Assembly (NCBI GenBank): GCA_951799445.1
Contig: OX637293.1
Location: 26,722,001-26,786,000, forward strand
From: Pseudisothecium myosuroides
Taxonomy: Eukaryota > Streptophyta > Bryopsida > Hypnales > Lembophyllaceae
Direction: 5' to 3'
DNA length: 64,000 nucleotides
The position numbers were made by a program, and so were the translations under genes. Below the pieces are notes generated by a model. The model worked only from the letters and a program-made list of their open reading frames with translations, was not told the DNA's origin and did not search any database. How positions within the stretch are numbered: position 1 is the stretch's first letter; the number at the start of each line of letters is the position of its first letter. This document shows, piece after piece, positions 35,378 to 48,400 of this stretch.

Positions 35378-35560
35378 GGGTTAATGTAAAAAAAAGCCCC
35401 CTACTTTGTGCCGTGCCTTACCTAGGGTTATGTTGTAGACCTCTCCTAGCTAGTGTGAGGTCTTTGATTGCAAATATGAATTCAGAATTTGCAGAAAAGA
35501 AAATTTGTGGCAAATAAAAAAATTGCATTTTTTCCCGGGGTAAATTTGACCCGCAGGGCC
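35378..35560. repeat. Copy of the 34459-34657 repeat
   Basis: Shares ATGTAAAAAAAAGCCCCCTA, GGTCTTTGATTGCAAATATG, AATTCAGAATTTGCAGAAAA and a CCCGGGG...GACCCGCAGGG right part with the element at 34459. Termini are less clear. Confidence 0.55.
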
Positions 35561-35888
35561 CACCTTCAATGGCACGATCAGTTAGTGTCCTCAGCAAGCC
35601 CTGGCTACAATCATAGTTATTTTACTTGAACTTACTACTGGAATCCCTTGGAAAGCTTGGCTTCAGTTGAAGGTTCAACATCCCTGGTGGGCTCCTCCAG
35701 TTGCCAAAGGCAAAATGGCAAGCTAACCCGAAGTCCATGATTCCAGGGCTGGGATGTCAAAAATCAGGGATCATCCTTGATTTGTGTCCAAATAAAAATT
35801 AAAAATAAAAACAAAAATCGGGGGATCAGGAGCCAATCCAGGCATCAACCAAAATACCAAATGATCAAGAGTGGCTGGGGAGCCATGT

Positions 35889-35925
35889 TAAAAAAAAAGA
35901 AAAAAAAGAAAAAAAAGAAAAGAAG

Positions 35926-35957
<32 letters not shown>

Positions 35958-35960
35958 AGA
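35889..35960. repeat. Poly-purine (A/AAG) tract
   Basis: About 70 bases of A with scattered G. It is flanked on both sides by GAGTGGCTGGGGA.CCAT (35870 and 35959), a short direct repeat bracketing the tract. Confidence 0.85.
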
Positions 35961-36292
35961 GTGGCTGGGGATCCATTTTCCAATGAGATTTCCGTCATAG
36001 CTCTCATCAGGAATGGACCACCACAGAAAGGGAAGCTTCCCACATAACAAGGTTTCCCAAATGAGAACAGAAGGGTCTTGGAGGGCTCCTCTGCCAACAC
36101 CAATTTGGCCTTGAATTAACTGAAAATCTCTCCTCGGCATCTAAGAGAGGACCATTGCCTAGTTATACAATGTTATGTAAGTCCTAAGTACGGAGTAGTA
36201 CCGTATTTTGACATTGGGGGGTAGACTTCGGAATAAAATGTTGAAATCTTATGGGATAGTTTTCATAACTCCTAATTATTGTTCCCTTCATG

Positions 36293-36515
36293 TTAACCTT
36301 TGAACGCCGAAGCGGACGTTTTGTGTCCGATGGATTATAGGGAATCAAATTGTAGAGGACAAAAGTGCAACTATTCATCCTCAAAATTGGTTGTGGAAAG
36401 GGAAGATCTTCTACAGTAATTTGACTTGCAATGAGTACTTTTGCAATTTTGGAGGCTATTGATTCACACAATAATAGAAAAGGATGATTTTGAGGGTCAT
36501 CCCTTCGGTGTTTAA
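36293..36515. mobile_element. TTAA-family MITE (223 bp), inverted relative of 20924-21152
   Basis: TTAACCTTTGAACGCCGAAG at the left; the right end is CATCCCTTCGGTG then TTTAA. The interior is the reverse complement of the 20924 element. Its right TTAA is also the left TTAA of the next element. Confidence 0.7.
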
Positions 36516-37442
36516 CCCCTCAAGTTCCATGACTATGTTTTCACCGAAAACACTCAAAAATTGCCATTTCTAGTACAAACACCAAATTCTTGAAAAAAAA
36601 ATCTTTTTTGACACATGTAACCGTAGGATCTAATATTAAACTAGTTTTAGAAGATGTGGAAAAAATTTCAGAATTTTCCACCATGCGGATTGGAAGATAT
36701 TAGCATTTGAATTGGCAAAAATCCTTTTTTTGTTCTTGCGAAAAACAGGGCAGCTGCACTTCACAAGGTCACATTTGTATGAAAAAATGTCCAAAATGGT
36801 GGTGCGTCTTTGAATTATTTTCCCTAAACAAATTGGCTACATGCTTAAAAAATTTCAAATCATTTGGAATTGTACAACATATACAAAAAAATAGTAAGTA
36901 GAAGGAAGTAGAGAATGATCCAAAATACTAAACTGTTAAGAATTTAATTATGGAATTGAAAGATGTCAATCCCAATGGTTGTAATGTTGTAATAAACAAC
37001 CTAAATCCTATGATTTTTTTTTTCAAAAAATATTAAAAATTGAGTTAAATAAACAACTTCAAAGTTTATTTCAGAGTAGAGAATCCGTAATTGCCCGCAA
37101 ACTAAAAAACGTCATAACTTTTTACTCATTGGTCAAAATGGAATGATTTAAAGCTTTCCACATATATACAACTCTAGAAAACCAATTTCAAATTTTTATT
37201 TTTGAAAAAAGCGATTTTTTCAGATCTGCCCGGACTACCCGCCCGGTGAAAAAAGTAACATATTAGGCCATAATTTTGGACTCCTATTTCGAAATGTCAT
37301 GAAATTTAGTGCACATGAAAGATATTCCTCGTCCCCACCTTCTAATAAAATTTCATCTTAAAATATGAAAAGCTCTAGTCACATGTACCTGCCTAAAATC
37401 GCTATGTTGCTAAAAATAATAGGTTGGTCCTTTAGAGGTTAA
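36512..37442 (-). mobile_element. TTAA-family element (931 bp)
   Basis: Starts TTAACCCCTCAAGTTCC and ends GGTCCTTTAGAGG-TTAA. Its 5' half is the reverse complement of the 3' half of 29739-30664 (compare GGAAGATATTAGCATTTGAA here with the complementary strand there), and its 3' half matches bases 1-679. It therefore links the two subfamilies. Confidence 0.75.
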
Positions 37443-37445
37443 AGG

Positions 37446-38422
37446 TTAACCCTCAACGCCCAAGGGGCCTAAAAATAGCCTCTCAGAGTTTCAAGTCCAA
37501 TTCAAAGTGCTGTAACTTTTGCATCCAATGTCCAAATTCAATGAAAATTGTTGGAAAATTTGCGCTCTCTTTTCTAGTTTGTGTGGTAAAATTTTCAGAT
37601 CAATCCAAAATATACTGATTTTTTGTAAGCCAATCGAAATTCAGACGTTCAAGTTGAGTTCACCAAATTGCTAATGATGGCTGCAACTTCGGGGACTTGT
37701 ATCTCATTCATCCAATGTTTTTTTTCAATAAAATTTGTTGGGTTATGTTCCCCTTTAAGTCTAGTTATTGTGGAAAAAATTTCATGTCAATCCAAGTTGT
37801 TTTGAATGTTTGGAAGCAATTTGAAGTTCAAAATCCCGACATTTTTGGACTACAGCAAACTTTCGCAGCTTGTTTCTTCTTCATATAGTGTCCGTTGCAA
37901 TAAAAGTTTTTGGAAAAGTTGCGCATACTAGTCTAGTTTGTGTAGCTAAAATTTCATATCAATCCATAAAGTTATGAGTGACTGAGAAGCATTTTAGTAG
38001 AAGGAGGTTCAGCTTTAGATGTGTTTTCCTGCAACTTTTCTTGCTATTTTTTGACATTTGAAAGCCATTTTGCAGACACAATGAGTCAATTCAATGATGT
38101 TTTTTTTCACCAATGTGTTTGAATGTTGATTTTGAATCACTTTGTAGTTAAAATTTTTTTCATTTGAGGAGGTCTAGAAATCGAATTTCACCTCCAAATG
38201 TGTTTCTAGGAAAATTTCAGCATCTTTTTTTTACACTAAAACATTATAATCTTGCAATCTACACGGTCAAATGACTTTAAATTTGATTCATGCCATCTAC
38301 AACATGTACACTACAAGATTGTACGGTTGAGATTTTTATACCTTACTAACATTTTGAACTGTGTCACTTCAAAAGCAATGATGTTTTTAAACCCAAAAAG
38401 GCCCTAGGCCTTGAGGGGTTAA
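37446..38422. mobile_element. TTAA-family element (977 bp)
   Basis: Starts TTAACCCTCAACGCCCAAGG and ends CCTAGGCCTTGAGGGG-TTAA, four bases after the previous element. The interior carries a repeated motif of the type CCAATGT...AAATTTGTTGG...AAAATTTCATATCAATCCA about four times between 37500 and 37990, an internal tandem structure with a period near 125-150 bp. Confidence 0.7.
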
Positions 38423-39110
38423 ACATTGTTCTACGTGATCCCAAGAAGTATTGGAAGAGTTGTAAGATTTATTTTTTGGTCTTTGTGTGTGGTGCCAACT
38501 CAAAGCAACCCAAGCACCCGAAAACAATGTTTTTCTTCACAAAAAATGTGATTGATTAGAATTGGTCACACAAAATTTTAAATGCGTGCGAGAATTTGAA
38601 TTTTGGAATGATTAATTAGATAGTACAACAAAGAACTTTATTTTCCTCAACAAAAGAATTGGATTTTTTTTCAAAAATTGATATTTTCTTATTGAATATT
38701 CTTAATACCCTCAATTCAATTCCAACCAAAATGCTTTATGCAAAATGTTATAGGACACATGCATATTTGCATAAGAATTGAAAGATTAAACTTCACCTTT
38801 GGTTATGCATGATTTAGTTTTGAAGTTCAAACATGATGTTCTTTCAAATAGTGAGACTTTTCACTAAAAACTTTGAAAACACAAAAAATTATCAAATTAC
38901 GCTAAAAGATCATACAATTGAATTCAACAAGAAATAAAGTAAAATGTGTCAAAATTGTTTTGACAAAGGATGTTTGGATGCAATTTTAAGGTTGGAAATA
39001 AAAAAACAAAAAAATTTAATGGGATTATATTGTCAAACTTTGGAGCTTTATCCAAATTTGTGAAAAATATAACAATCAAATAGCTTTTAGTATTGCAATT
39101 TATCACCACA
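38423..39110. other. AT-rich DNA, nothing recognised
   Basis: No gene or delimited repeat. Confidence 0.5.
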
Positions 39111-39133
39111 CACACACTTACACACACACACAC

Positions 39134-39207
<74 letters not shown>
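39109..39207. repeat. (CA)n-(TA)n microsatellite
   Basis: About 25 bases of ACAC followed by about 70 bases of uninterrupted TATA. Confidence 0.95.
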
Positions 39208-39212
<5 letters not shown>

Positions 39213-39719
39213 TACATATGAATTATCTATGGCTTCAAATTATTATACATGAGGTGTATTCTTTGTAATAAAATGTGATTGTTTTATTTGTTACGCATAT
39301 TTGGAACCATGTTTTTGATTTTGCCCAAATTGTGCAATAAAAATTTTAGAATGAGATCTCAGATGTCTTAGGGACTTTGGACAAAATTTATATATAGTAC
39401 AATATATGAAAACTTCAAATGTTTGCAAATTGCACCAAAAAATAAATATAAAATATGAATTTTCAAATTTCATTGTATAATTAAATTTCAAAGAAATTAA
39501 AATCAAATATATTTCAAATTTTATTAGAAAATATTGACTTTGAATACTAGTTGAGAGTGTAGTTTATATTTTTGCTAGATAAATTATAACTCATTTTGCA
39601 TTGAGAGAAAAATGTCAAAAAATCATAATTATTATGTCTAAATATTTTTTAATCATTATTTTCTATATAAATCCACGGTTACAATAAGTCACTAGTGCTT
39701 CCAACTATAACATTTTGAT

Positions 39720-41100
39720 TGGTTAGCAAGTATTATATCCCCTTGGTTTGGATCTTGATAATTGGATTGACGAGGCATAAATTAGACCAAGATGGTCTAT
39801 TGGTGATGGAAAAGAAGAACTCATTCTTGTGATCTTTGCATTCTCTATAACCATGTCAGCAGAGGCCTTGTTTGGTTGCAGTGCATTGGCATTGGATTTA
39901 CCATGGAGATTAGTGCTTATAGAAGAGACTATGACATTTATGTCTAGCTCCATGACATTGTTTGATCCATTATCTTACGAAGTCCCTAGTAGACATTGCA
40001 AGGACCCTATCCCTTTATAGAGTACACGCCAAAATTTTGTGGCTTCATTGGATCCAACAAAAGAGCTATCTGTCTTTTCATCACCTCTTTTTATCCAACC
40101 TATTCATTCACATCCATTGTCAGAGAGTATTACCCTTAGGGAGCTATTTCGGGCATTGGTACCAGTTTGGCAATTGCTTTGGAGTCCGGACTCACAGTCA
40201 AACACTACATTCATATGGATAACGGAGTTACATCTAACAAGGTAGCCCGTCTTTATGTCTAGTGATTGTTGGCTTTGTATCCAAAGCATTTATCCCCTAC
40301 TATTCACAGTTGTTTTGGCAAACTTCTTCGAGAGTTGTTGTTAAAGATCTGTTAGGTTGTTGGATGACGTCAATGTATTCATATAATAGGGCTTCTAAAG
40401 CAAACAACAAATTTTTAAGTCTGTTCACTATAGAAGGAGACATCTAGTACCTCATATGCGGCACCAAAGAGTCATAGATGGTGTATGACTTGCATAAGTC
40501 AAAATGATTGACATTGGTGAGGATCTTGTGGGGATTGTAGATGCTGATGAATTGTAGGTACATGCTCACGAATGATTAGCATGGGGTAGAATAAAATCAA
40601 TGCATTAATTATTGATGAACCTCATTGCCTTAACTACCTTTGTAGTTTAATATTGTATAACACCTTGAATTGATTGTCCAAATTTGAGAAATGAGTCACC
40701 TTTTGTTATGTGCTAAATCTCAATCGTCTTCTTGGTAGAGCTTCTAGCCATTGTCACACAAAGAAGCGGTGAAATCAACAAAGAACTTGAAATGGTAGTT
40801 TTTTTATTAGGCACCTAAGCTTGTAGCCGAAGGAGGTAGAGTGACGTATTGTCTCGCTTGTTTTCCTTTGGAAAGATGTATGGAAGGATGTCGGCAAGAT
40901 CTTGACAAGAACCTATGCATGGTGGAGGTGACCTCATCCCCTTGCAAAGCTTTATGATTGAGAGTAGATTTGGCTCTTATATGAGGGGGTGGTTCATTAA
41001 ACAAACAATTAAAGTTTTGCCGTACGGGGATGCTTATTCTATGAGTTTGTCGCAATGATGATCAATTGATCAATCACATACAATTGGCAAGTTTTCTTGA
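39720..41100. other. Possible decayed coding sequence of a mobile element
   Basis: Short protein-like frames lie close together: plus 40039-40245 (VASLDPTKELSVFSSPLFIQ), plus 39829-40020, plus 40262-40447 and minus 40807-41055, at a somewhat higher GC than the flanks and without poly-A/T runs. I recognise no domain. It could be an old retroelement or gene fragment, or chance. Confidence 0.2.
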
Positions 41101-41615
41101 GGTTGTGCTCAATGATGTGGTTGCTAGAAATTGAAAATACAAAAGTATAATCAAACAATGAAATGCCATTGAATTCAAAATAAGAGGAGCACAATCAATC
41201 AATAAAGCCCCATCAAATCTTGAACAAGGCAAGAGTTAGTATAGAAGTATAGATTGAAAGCAAAATTTGAACAACAAGCACCATCAAGAAACAAAACCTT
41301 TATGAAATTCAAAAGAAAAGCGAAGCAATAGGGTTAGTTTTATAGAGTCAAAGTAATTAGAAATTATGAATTGGGTTTGAGAATGAATTTTTTATTTGAA
41401 ATATTAATAGTGCTAAGCGTGTCAAATTGGTCAAACAAGAAATTGCAAAAAAGACTTGCTAATTTTGTTGCATTTGGGATATTAATGGAAATACTACAGA
41501 CTATTGGGAAAAAAAATTAAAGAAATTAAATTAAAAAAAGTCAGTTTAACATGTATAAAAAACAGAGCTCAAGGTATTCCCTAGAATCAAATGGATTTCT
41601 TTTTCTTTATTCAAT

Positions 41616-41855
41616 TTAGTCCTTTACGTACTAAGAATTCATGATTTTAAATTGCGGACTTTGATTGATCATATTGTAGAAAATATAATCTAATTGAGAA
41701 TTTTTTTTATATCGTTATTTTGAGTGAAGAACATTGCAAGCATTGGTTTAAATAAATAAATATTAAAAAAAATAAAAATCCCCATGTAAACTCTTCAAAA
41801 TTGCTTAAAAAAAACATGAGGCCCAATTTGGGCTTCTTAATACGTAAAGGGTTAA
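41616..41855. mobile_element. TTAA-family MITE (about 240 bp)
   Basis: TTAGTCCTTTACGTACTAAG at the left matches the complement of the right end (TTAACCCTTTACGTATTAAG), the right end closing in CGTAAAGGG-TTAA. Non-coding. Confidence 0.65.
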
Positions 41856-42341
41856 TTTTCAGTTTTCAATTTGTAATCCGAATAGAACATTACATTTCAG
41901 TTGAAATGCAATGCAACAAAATTTCTCCCGATCTTAGTTAATGCTCAACCAAGCATTAGCTTGAGTCGGTCTAAATCGTGTACTAGTAAAAGAATAGCAC
42001 ATCCCAAGCCGCCACCAAGTCAAAATGAGGACCTGAGTGACAAAGTCATTAACACTGCACTGCAGTACAATCCCCTTTGGCCCTCTCTAAGGAGCCTCTC
42101 TTGGATAAAATCTTCACTGCTCATAAAAGTCATCAAGAAACTTGTGGTTCTTGCATCAAAGGGCGTCACTCCCTTTGAACCTCCTGTGGACCAGAATTGT
42201 ACTAGTCTACACCTCCAGATGCAGTCTGGCAGTGTTCCACTCGATCACGTCTTTCAGGGTCAGATCATTTGGATCCAACATTTCCATGGGTACAAAATAT
42301 GGAGTACGTGACTTCGTGTCGTACAGAATCAGCTCAAAGCA

Positions 42342-42364
42342 ATTAATTAATTAATTAATTAATT
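42342..42364. repeat. (ATTA)n run beside the stop codon
   Basis: About five AATT tetramers immediately downstream of the clathrin assembly gene stop codon, in its 3' UTR. Confidence 0.85.
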
Positions 42365-42407
42365 TCAGAGCAAGTTGGGGTTTCCAAATGGATTGGTCAG
42401 ATGATAA

Positions 42408-42443
<36 letters not shown>

Positions 42444-45400
42444 GTGAGTTGAGGAGGCAATGCCAACTGCGGCGGAGGTGACGTTGACGACTGGGGACTT
42501 CCAGGCGAGATATCGAAGGGGTTGCTCGGGCCAAAGTCGCCAAATGGATTACTGCCCGGCATCCTCGCCAACCTATGTTGTGTCTGCATCAGGAAGGCTT
42601 GCTCCTGCATCATGGCCATCGACACAGGCGATGGCGGAGCATAATTGTTTGAGGCCGCAAATATGTCTTCGAATGGGTTGATGACTCCTGATGGCATCGG
42701 ACTGCCCCCTCTTTGAGCGGCCGCCGCTTGGAATCGTCTCTGAATCGCGTCGTCGTATAAGCTGTTCAGCAACTGCTTATCAAATCCTGATACCTGTGTA
42801 CTTGGAAGAATACATGGGAATCCCACCATTACTTTCTCATGCCCACTATAGTTTTGAGTTGAAAGAATAATTAAAAATCAAAGTATCAGTCATCATCTTT
42901 TCTCAAAGAAACATATTTATTACTTGCTTATTTTTTTTATTAAAATGGAGTTAATGATTTCATTCAAGAAACAAAAACTGTATGCACCGCACCCTGGCGA
43001 GAACATCAAATAGAGACAAACCACAAGCATCCCGATCCTCAAGGAATCTGGTCATTCCCCCAAACAGATTCTAGTTTCCATTATTTTCCTACCAGTCGTG
43101 TGCAGAAGAGAAAGAGAAAACCCTTATTTCACGAAGACACGAACTCAGAAAAATGTCATTCTTCAACCTTCCGAAAAGCCACATTAGAGCTACTGGAGGT
43201 CACTGAATAAAAAATTCGGACCCAATATTTCGCAGACCCCACTCATGCACGTCTAAAAGAGTCGTTTGAAGATTCTATGATAATTATACCGGTACTCATA
43301 ATTTGTTAATGGTAACATAATTTCGGGACGTTCTCTTGCAATAGAATGTCGTACGACCTTCTATATATGTCGAACTAGTCTATATATGTTAAAATATGTT
43401 TTTATTTTTGGTGAGAATGATATGTACCCTTTTACTGGGAGCGCTCTCAGTCTGGCTTGCTTCAGAAACGAGTGCTAGTTCCCAACCCGTCACTTGCGGT
43501 GGCTGCGCTCCATCTGCTTGCACAAACATGTAAACAATAACTCTACTGTTACGGTGATGACAAGGCAGAGTTGGAGCGTCAGTTCAACTCGAACTCGCGC
43601 ATCAATCTGGGATTTTCTATCAGCAAATTGACATCCACTTTCAAACAAAAATGATATAAAATGGTGCAACAGTGCAAGGACGACAAGTATTCCAACTTCC
43701 AAGAATTTTTATTCAGTAAAACTAGACTATTTTAAATGTTGATTACTCCGTATATTTTTAAGTCGAACCCCAGCAGGGCCTCGACCCCACCAGCCAGATA
43801 TGATGCTTGTGCAGATATTGGAAGTCGAATTGAAATTCGAACAGACGCTTGTCTCTTCGAGGATCACTGATATTAGTGACTTCCAAGAGTTCTCAAGAAA
43901 AAAAAGAATTTACACTAATAAAATGAACTTTCATTGCAGAACAGAGGCACAAATTCAGTCACCTCAGGCCATCGCCTTGGGTCTGTTCCAGCCAGGGCCG
44001 TTCAGTCACAGCCTCACCGACAAGAAAGGCCGACTAGATGTAATGAACTATCAAGAAGATTTGAATAAGACTTACGCGATTGGTACAACCCCAAATTGAA
44101 CGAATCTCTTTCAGTTTGCAACCCTTCATTCAATTCCTGCATACCCAATTCAGCAGCAACTATTTTCTTCTTAGAGGAAGAAAGAAGAAGTCAATAGCAG
44201 CTAATGTGCTCCAATCATTCATGATAAGATCGACGGATTGGCAGAGTAACCACCAGGAACAGAGCAGGGTCTATGATTGATTTGAGGATATCAAGTAGAT
44301 CTGCTTTCAAAATTTTCGACTACAATCCGTGACAAAGTTAACGAATTCATCTAATGATCTTGAGACTTGCCATCAAGTCCTGTGCTGCAGATCGAGGTGG
44401 TACAAGGAACTCCGGAGGCATCGGCTGGGCTGGAGGTGTTTCTCCGTCGTATGCTTTGTCACTTAATGCTGTTAAATTTTTGGGATGACGTTCATCGTAC
44501 TCCTGCTAGGATAGCATTAGGGTGGGGTTAAATGTCAAGGGTAATGGGCACTCGGCTAACACAAGCCAGGGTATTGTTTCATAATTAGCATCTAACTTTC
44601 AGACCCGGATTGCTGATTAAGACGAGCACGACAGGCTAGCTTTCGGCATTCTCCAGCACATGTAAATCTAAGTCATAGGAACGAATGACTAATGCCACTT
44701 GAAGCTGCTAGACTTTGGTCGGCGTGCTATGTAACAAGAACGATTGTGCGAAAGAGTTACCTCCTGTGTGCGGGGGGCGTCCCTCACATAGTCCTCCATA
44801 GTAAATAAAAATGATTTTGGTGGCTGCAGAAGACATTTACATGGTAAGAACTGGAACAACCGTCTAAAATTTTTCCAGCTTATTCCAAAAAGCAATAGTT
44901 CGCAAAAGCTAGACAGGTACGAAATTACGACACTTCTGCAAACGAATCTGACCACGCACCAGAAAGAAACCAAACGAACCTGCTCAAGAACAGGAAACTG
45001 GAAATTGCGTGCAAAGTTTAAGCCTTTGCACAACTCATAGAACTCCACGAGCTTCCCAGCCTGCAAAAATAAACCTTAGATTCATTGAAAACTTTGTAAT
45101 CACTTGAATCATTTGTCACAGACCCGCGATCTCACAAACTAATACACAAGTCATACAAGTATCCAACTAAACCGATCTCGGCACGATCTCGGCAGATCGA
45201 TCACTCGGAGTTGTATTGAATGTATTGTAAAAATGAGCAAAATCGGCACAATTCATCAATCTATAACTCGTATGGGTCGGAGTTCAAGGATGAAGAGCTG
45301 CTTACTCTTACAAAAAATCGTACTATCAAAAATCGTGCGCACCCGGATTTATGAGCTAAAATCAACTTCAGTATTTCATGCTGAGGTAGTAACATATTAC

Positions 45401-48400
45401 TTCCTACTCTAACTATTGCAAAGTACAAGCTCATCGACGAGTTTTGACCAAATGATTCGATCTGGCAGTGAGTTAAGCCAAGTTGAGCGAACTGAGATCT
45501 TCAGAAGTACACTAATAATCCAATTATAACCTCTGGTGATCAGGACTTTCTAACTGCGCTTAATGGTTGACCACAACTAGCAAAAAAATTCACACTAATG
45601 ATCAAACTTTTAGACTTCTGATGTTATTGTCGATACTAAACCTGAAGAGTAGCTCGTTTGTAGATCTCCAAAGCTTTTATTGCGTTGTGCCGAGTCATCT
45701 CAAAGAACTGCAAACCAAAACCAAGACAATAATTGAGCAAATGACGAATTTGTAAATTGCAAGCTGGGTCCAGATAGTCAACAATTTCATGAAAGACAGA
45801 TTTGAACACAGAAGACAGAAGGAGCAATGTCTACTGTATATCAGCAACAGTACTCTAAGCTGGGATCCAATCCCCGCAGTGTCCTTACTGCCAGACATAA
45901 CGGCATCACTCAAGAGTGCTATATAGATCAGAGGAATTCATGACTACTGCAACGACTACAGGTCGCTTTGTTCGTTTCACTTGGAGACAAAGCATCTGGT
46001 CTAATCCGGGAACACTTGTGAAGAGTGCAGCAGCATTCATACACCTCCAGAATATTCATGACCCGAGATTATGCGCTAGTCAGTTACTCGGCAGCTTGAG
46101 TACAAAACTCGAACAAGAATAGGTCCTAACAGTGATTTTTGGCATCTCTTTGTACCTTGTCTACCAGATTGATGATGCCGTCATTAATTGCACTATAAAG
46201 CTTGAAGCTCTCCTTCAGACACTGAAACATTAAATTCGACATTCAGATTACGTCCAGATCCTTTAAAATTTAGACCGGCTCAGATCGACGATAATCTGCA
46301 GACACAACTTATTAACATTCCCCAGACTAAGCCGGCCAAAATGCCAAATGACATCCAAAGAGGTGAAGTTCAAAACGCAGAGGTTTCGCCTCAATTGGAG
46401 AAAATGTATACCAAGCTTAACGCCGCTTGAATGACGTAATTCGTAATAGCTGCTCCCTCGGGCTGCAATAAGACAAGCCAAGTTCATCTGCTCTTGATAA
46501 ATGAGCTTGATTTAAGATATACTGTGCTTAAACCAAAAAATCTATACCCTAGCAATGACAAAATTACATCGAAGAAGAAAGTCTGGTTGATAGAATCAAG
46601 CAGAGAATGTTTCCAAAAGCTGTGATGAGTTGCCGTCACCTTCCTCCAGATACTATACGCTATAGCCGTATTTCAGAAACAATTCCATTAAGGAGGGAAC
46701 AAATTATACCTGACAACCCATAAGTCGATGCAGGAGCTGTTGTAAAGCGGGCAGGTGCTCCAACAATTCCTCAGTATCAAGTTCCCTTGTCCGGCTGCGG
46801 TTCTGCCAGATGCCTTTCATCACAATACCAAATAAGAAGACATTTACATAGGAAGGGGCACTACGAGCACAAAAGAGAAGCACATAAGTCTCTTGACCAC
46901 ATCTTCAACCTCTCTTCAAAGCTGCACAATTTCTATCTATGTGGAATACTTAGTTGTCGTGACATCTTAAAGAAGAGATTTTCCATCCACATCATCTTTC
47001 AATGAATGTGCAACAGAATGAGAAATTAATATGAACAGAACTTGCTGCACCTCTAGGAAACAAATTATTGAATGCTTAACCTTTTTCCATACCATCGAAG
47101 TCATCCATCATCAACAGACAGAATCTTACCAATGTGCGCTCAGCTTCAACGTCATACTTCAAAACACGGCAACATTCAAGCCTCTCTTCAAGGAACAGGG
47201 CATATGTGCGCACCCATGCTGAGTAGTCCCATGCTGCACAAGTCCGAATCAACTTTTTGACAACACTGTGAGTCGTGTGCAGAAGGCTTGGTGTAGTTGA
47301 ACTGTGATACTCTCATCAAACTTGAACACTTTACAGATGCTTGTCGGTCCCATGTCCATTTCGTGTACATTCTTAAACATAGGACATGTTACATTGTATG
47401 AAAATTCTGCATAGAGTAAGAAAACATAACTCACCACTAGGACTTGAGTCATCCTTAAAATTGGAGAGGTTTAGGACATGCCCTCGGTTACGGGCATAGT
47501 TGAGAAGCTCATCACGGAAAGTAGGGTCCCCTTCCCTCAGTGTTCTGTGAATCACCATCATTGACTTCAATGCAACCTGCCCAAAAGGCAAATGTCCATA
47601 TAATCACCCGCACCGTCATTTTGCACAAGGACATCGGCTAAAAATATTACCTAGAATTTGGAACAAATTACATCATGGACCAACAATATTGATACGTGCT
47701 CCATAAAATGTGCGTCAGGTGTCCTAAGCTGAATTGTGCATACTACGAGGCGACTCTTACAGCAAATTTTCTTTGATCAAGACATGTGACATTTTTCATG
47801 CTACTCAGAGGCTGGCAAAGAACGATTTGTGACTTCTAAGTTTGATCGCTCCATAATTTTCATGACTGAAACAGGAGGTAGCACTTACAGTCCATGTGTG
47901 TGTTTTGGCTATCCGCCTTGCCAGTGCATGAATGCAATACCCCACATCAGCACGTGGTCTTGACGATGAAGTTGCCAAAAAAATAGCTGCCCCACAGCTC
48001 AGTATCTCCAACTATTATTCATCTCATTAACATCAGAGATATTTGGTGCCTCCCCGACCTTGGTAATACCAAGGATGTAGAAAAAAAAATTTATTTAAAA
48101 TTTAAAAAAATACAGATAGATTGATGGATTCACAGACGATATGTTGTCACTTGCTTGTCTGTTCATGCACTCATAATCATGTTGGATATAGGCAAAAGAA
48201 ATTTCAAAAGAACGAAGGAGAAATGCTTGTCATGCTGTGGTTGCAGCGGAAAGCACAAGCTCCATAGCCTGCAAAAAAATGCAACCGTACTTACTTCGCA
48301 CATGTTTCTCCTTCGGCGGGCACTCCACATGACTCGTTGCTTTCACCACCGCAATGTCAAGATCCTGCAATCTTGTATATTAAAGTGAAGGACACGGATC

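Noticed and set aside
38924..39217. 97-codon minus-strand frame
   Set aside because: Mostly translated (TA)n/(CA)n microsatellite.
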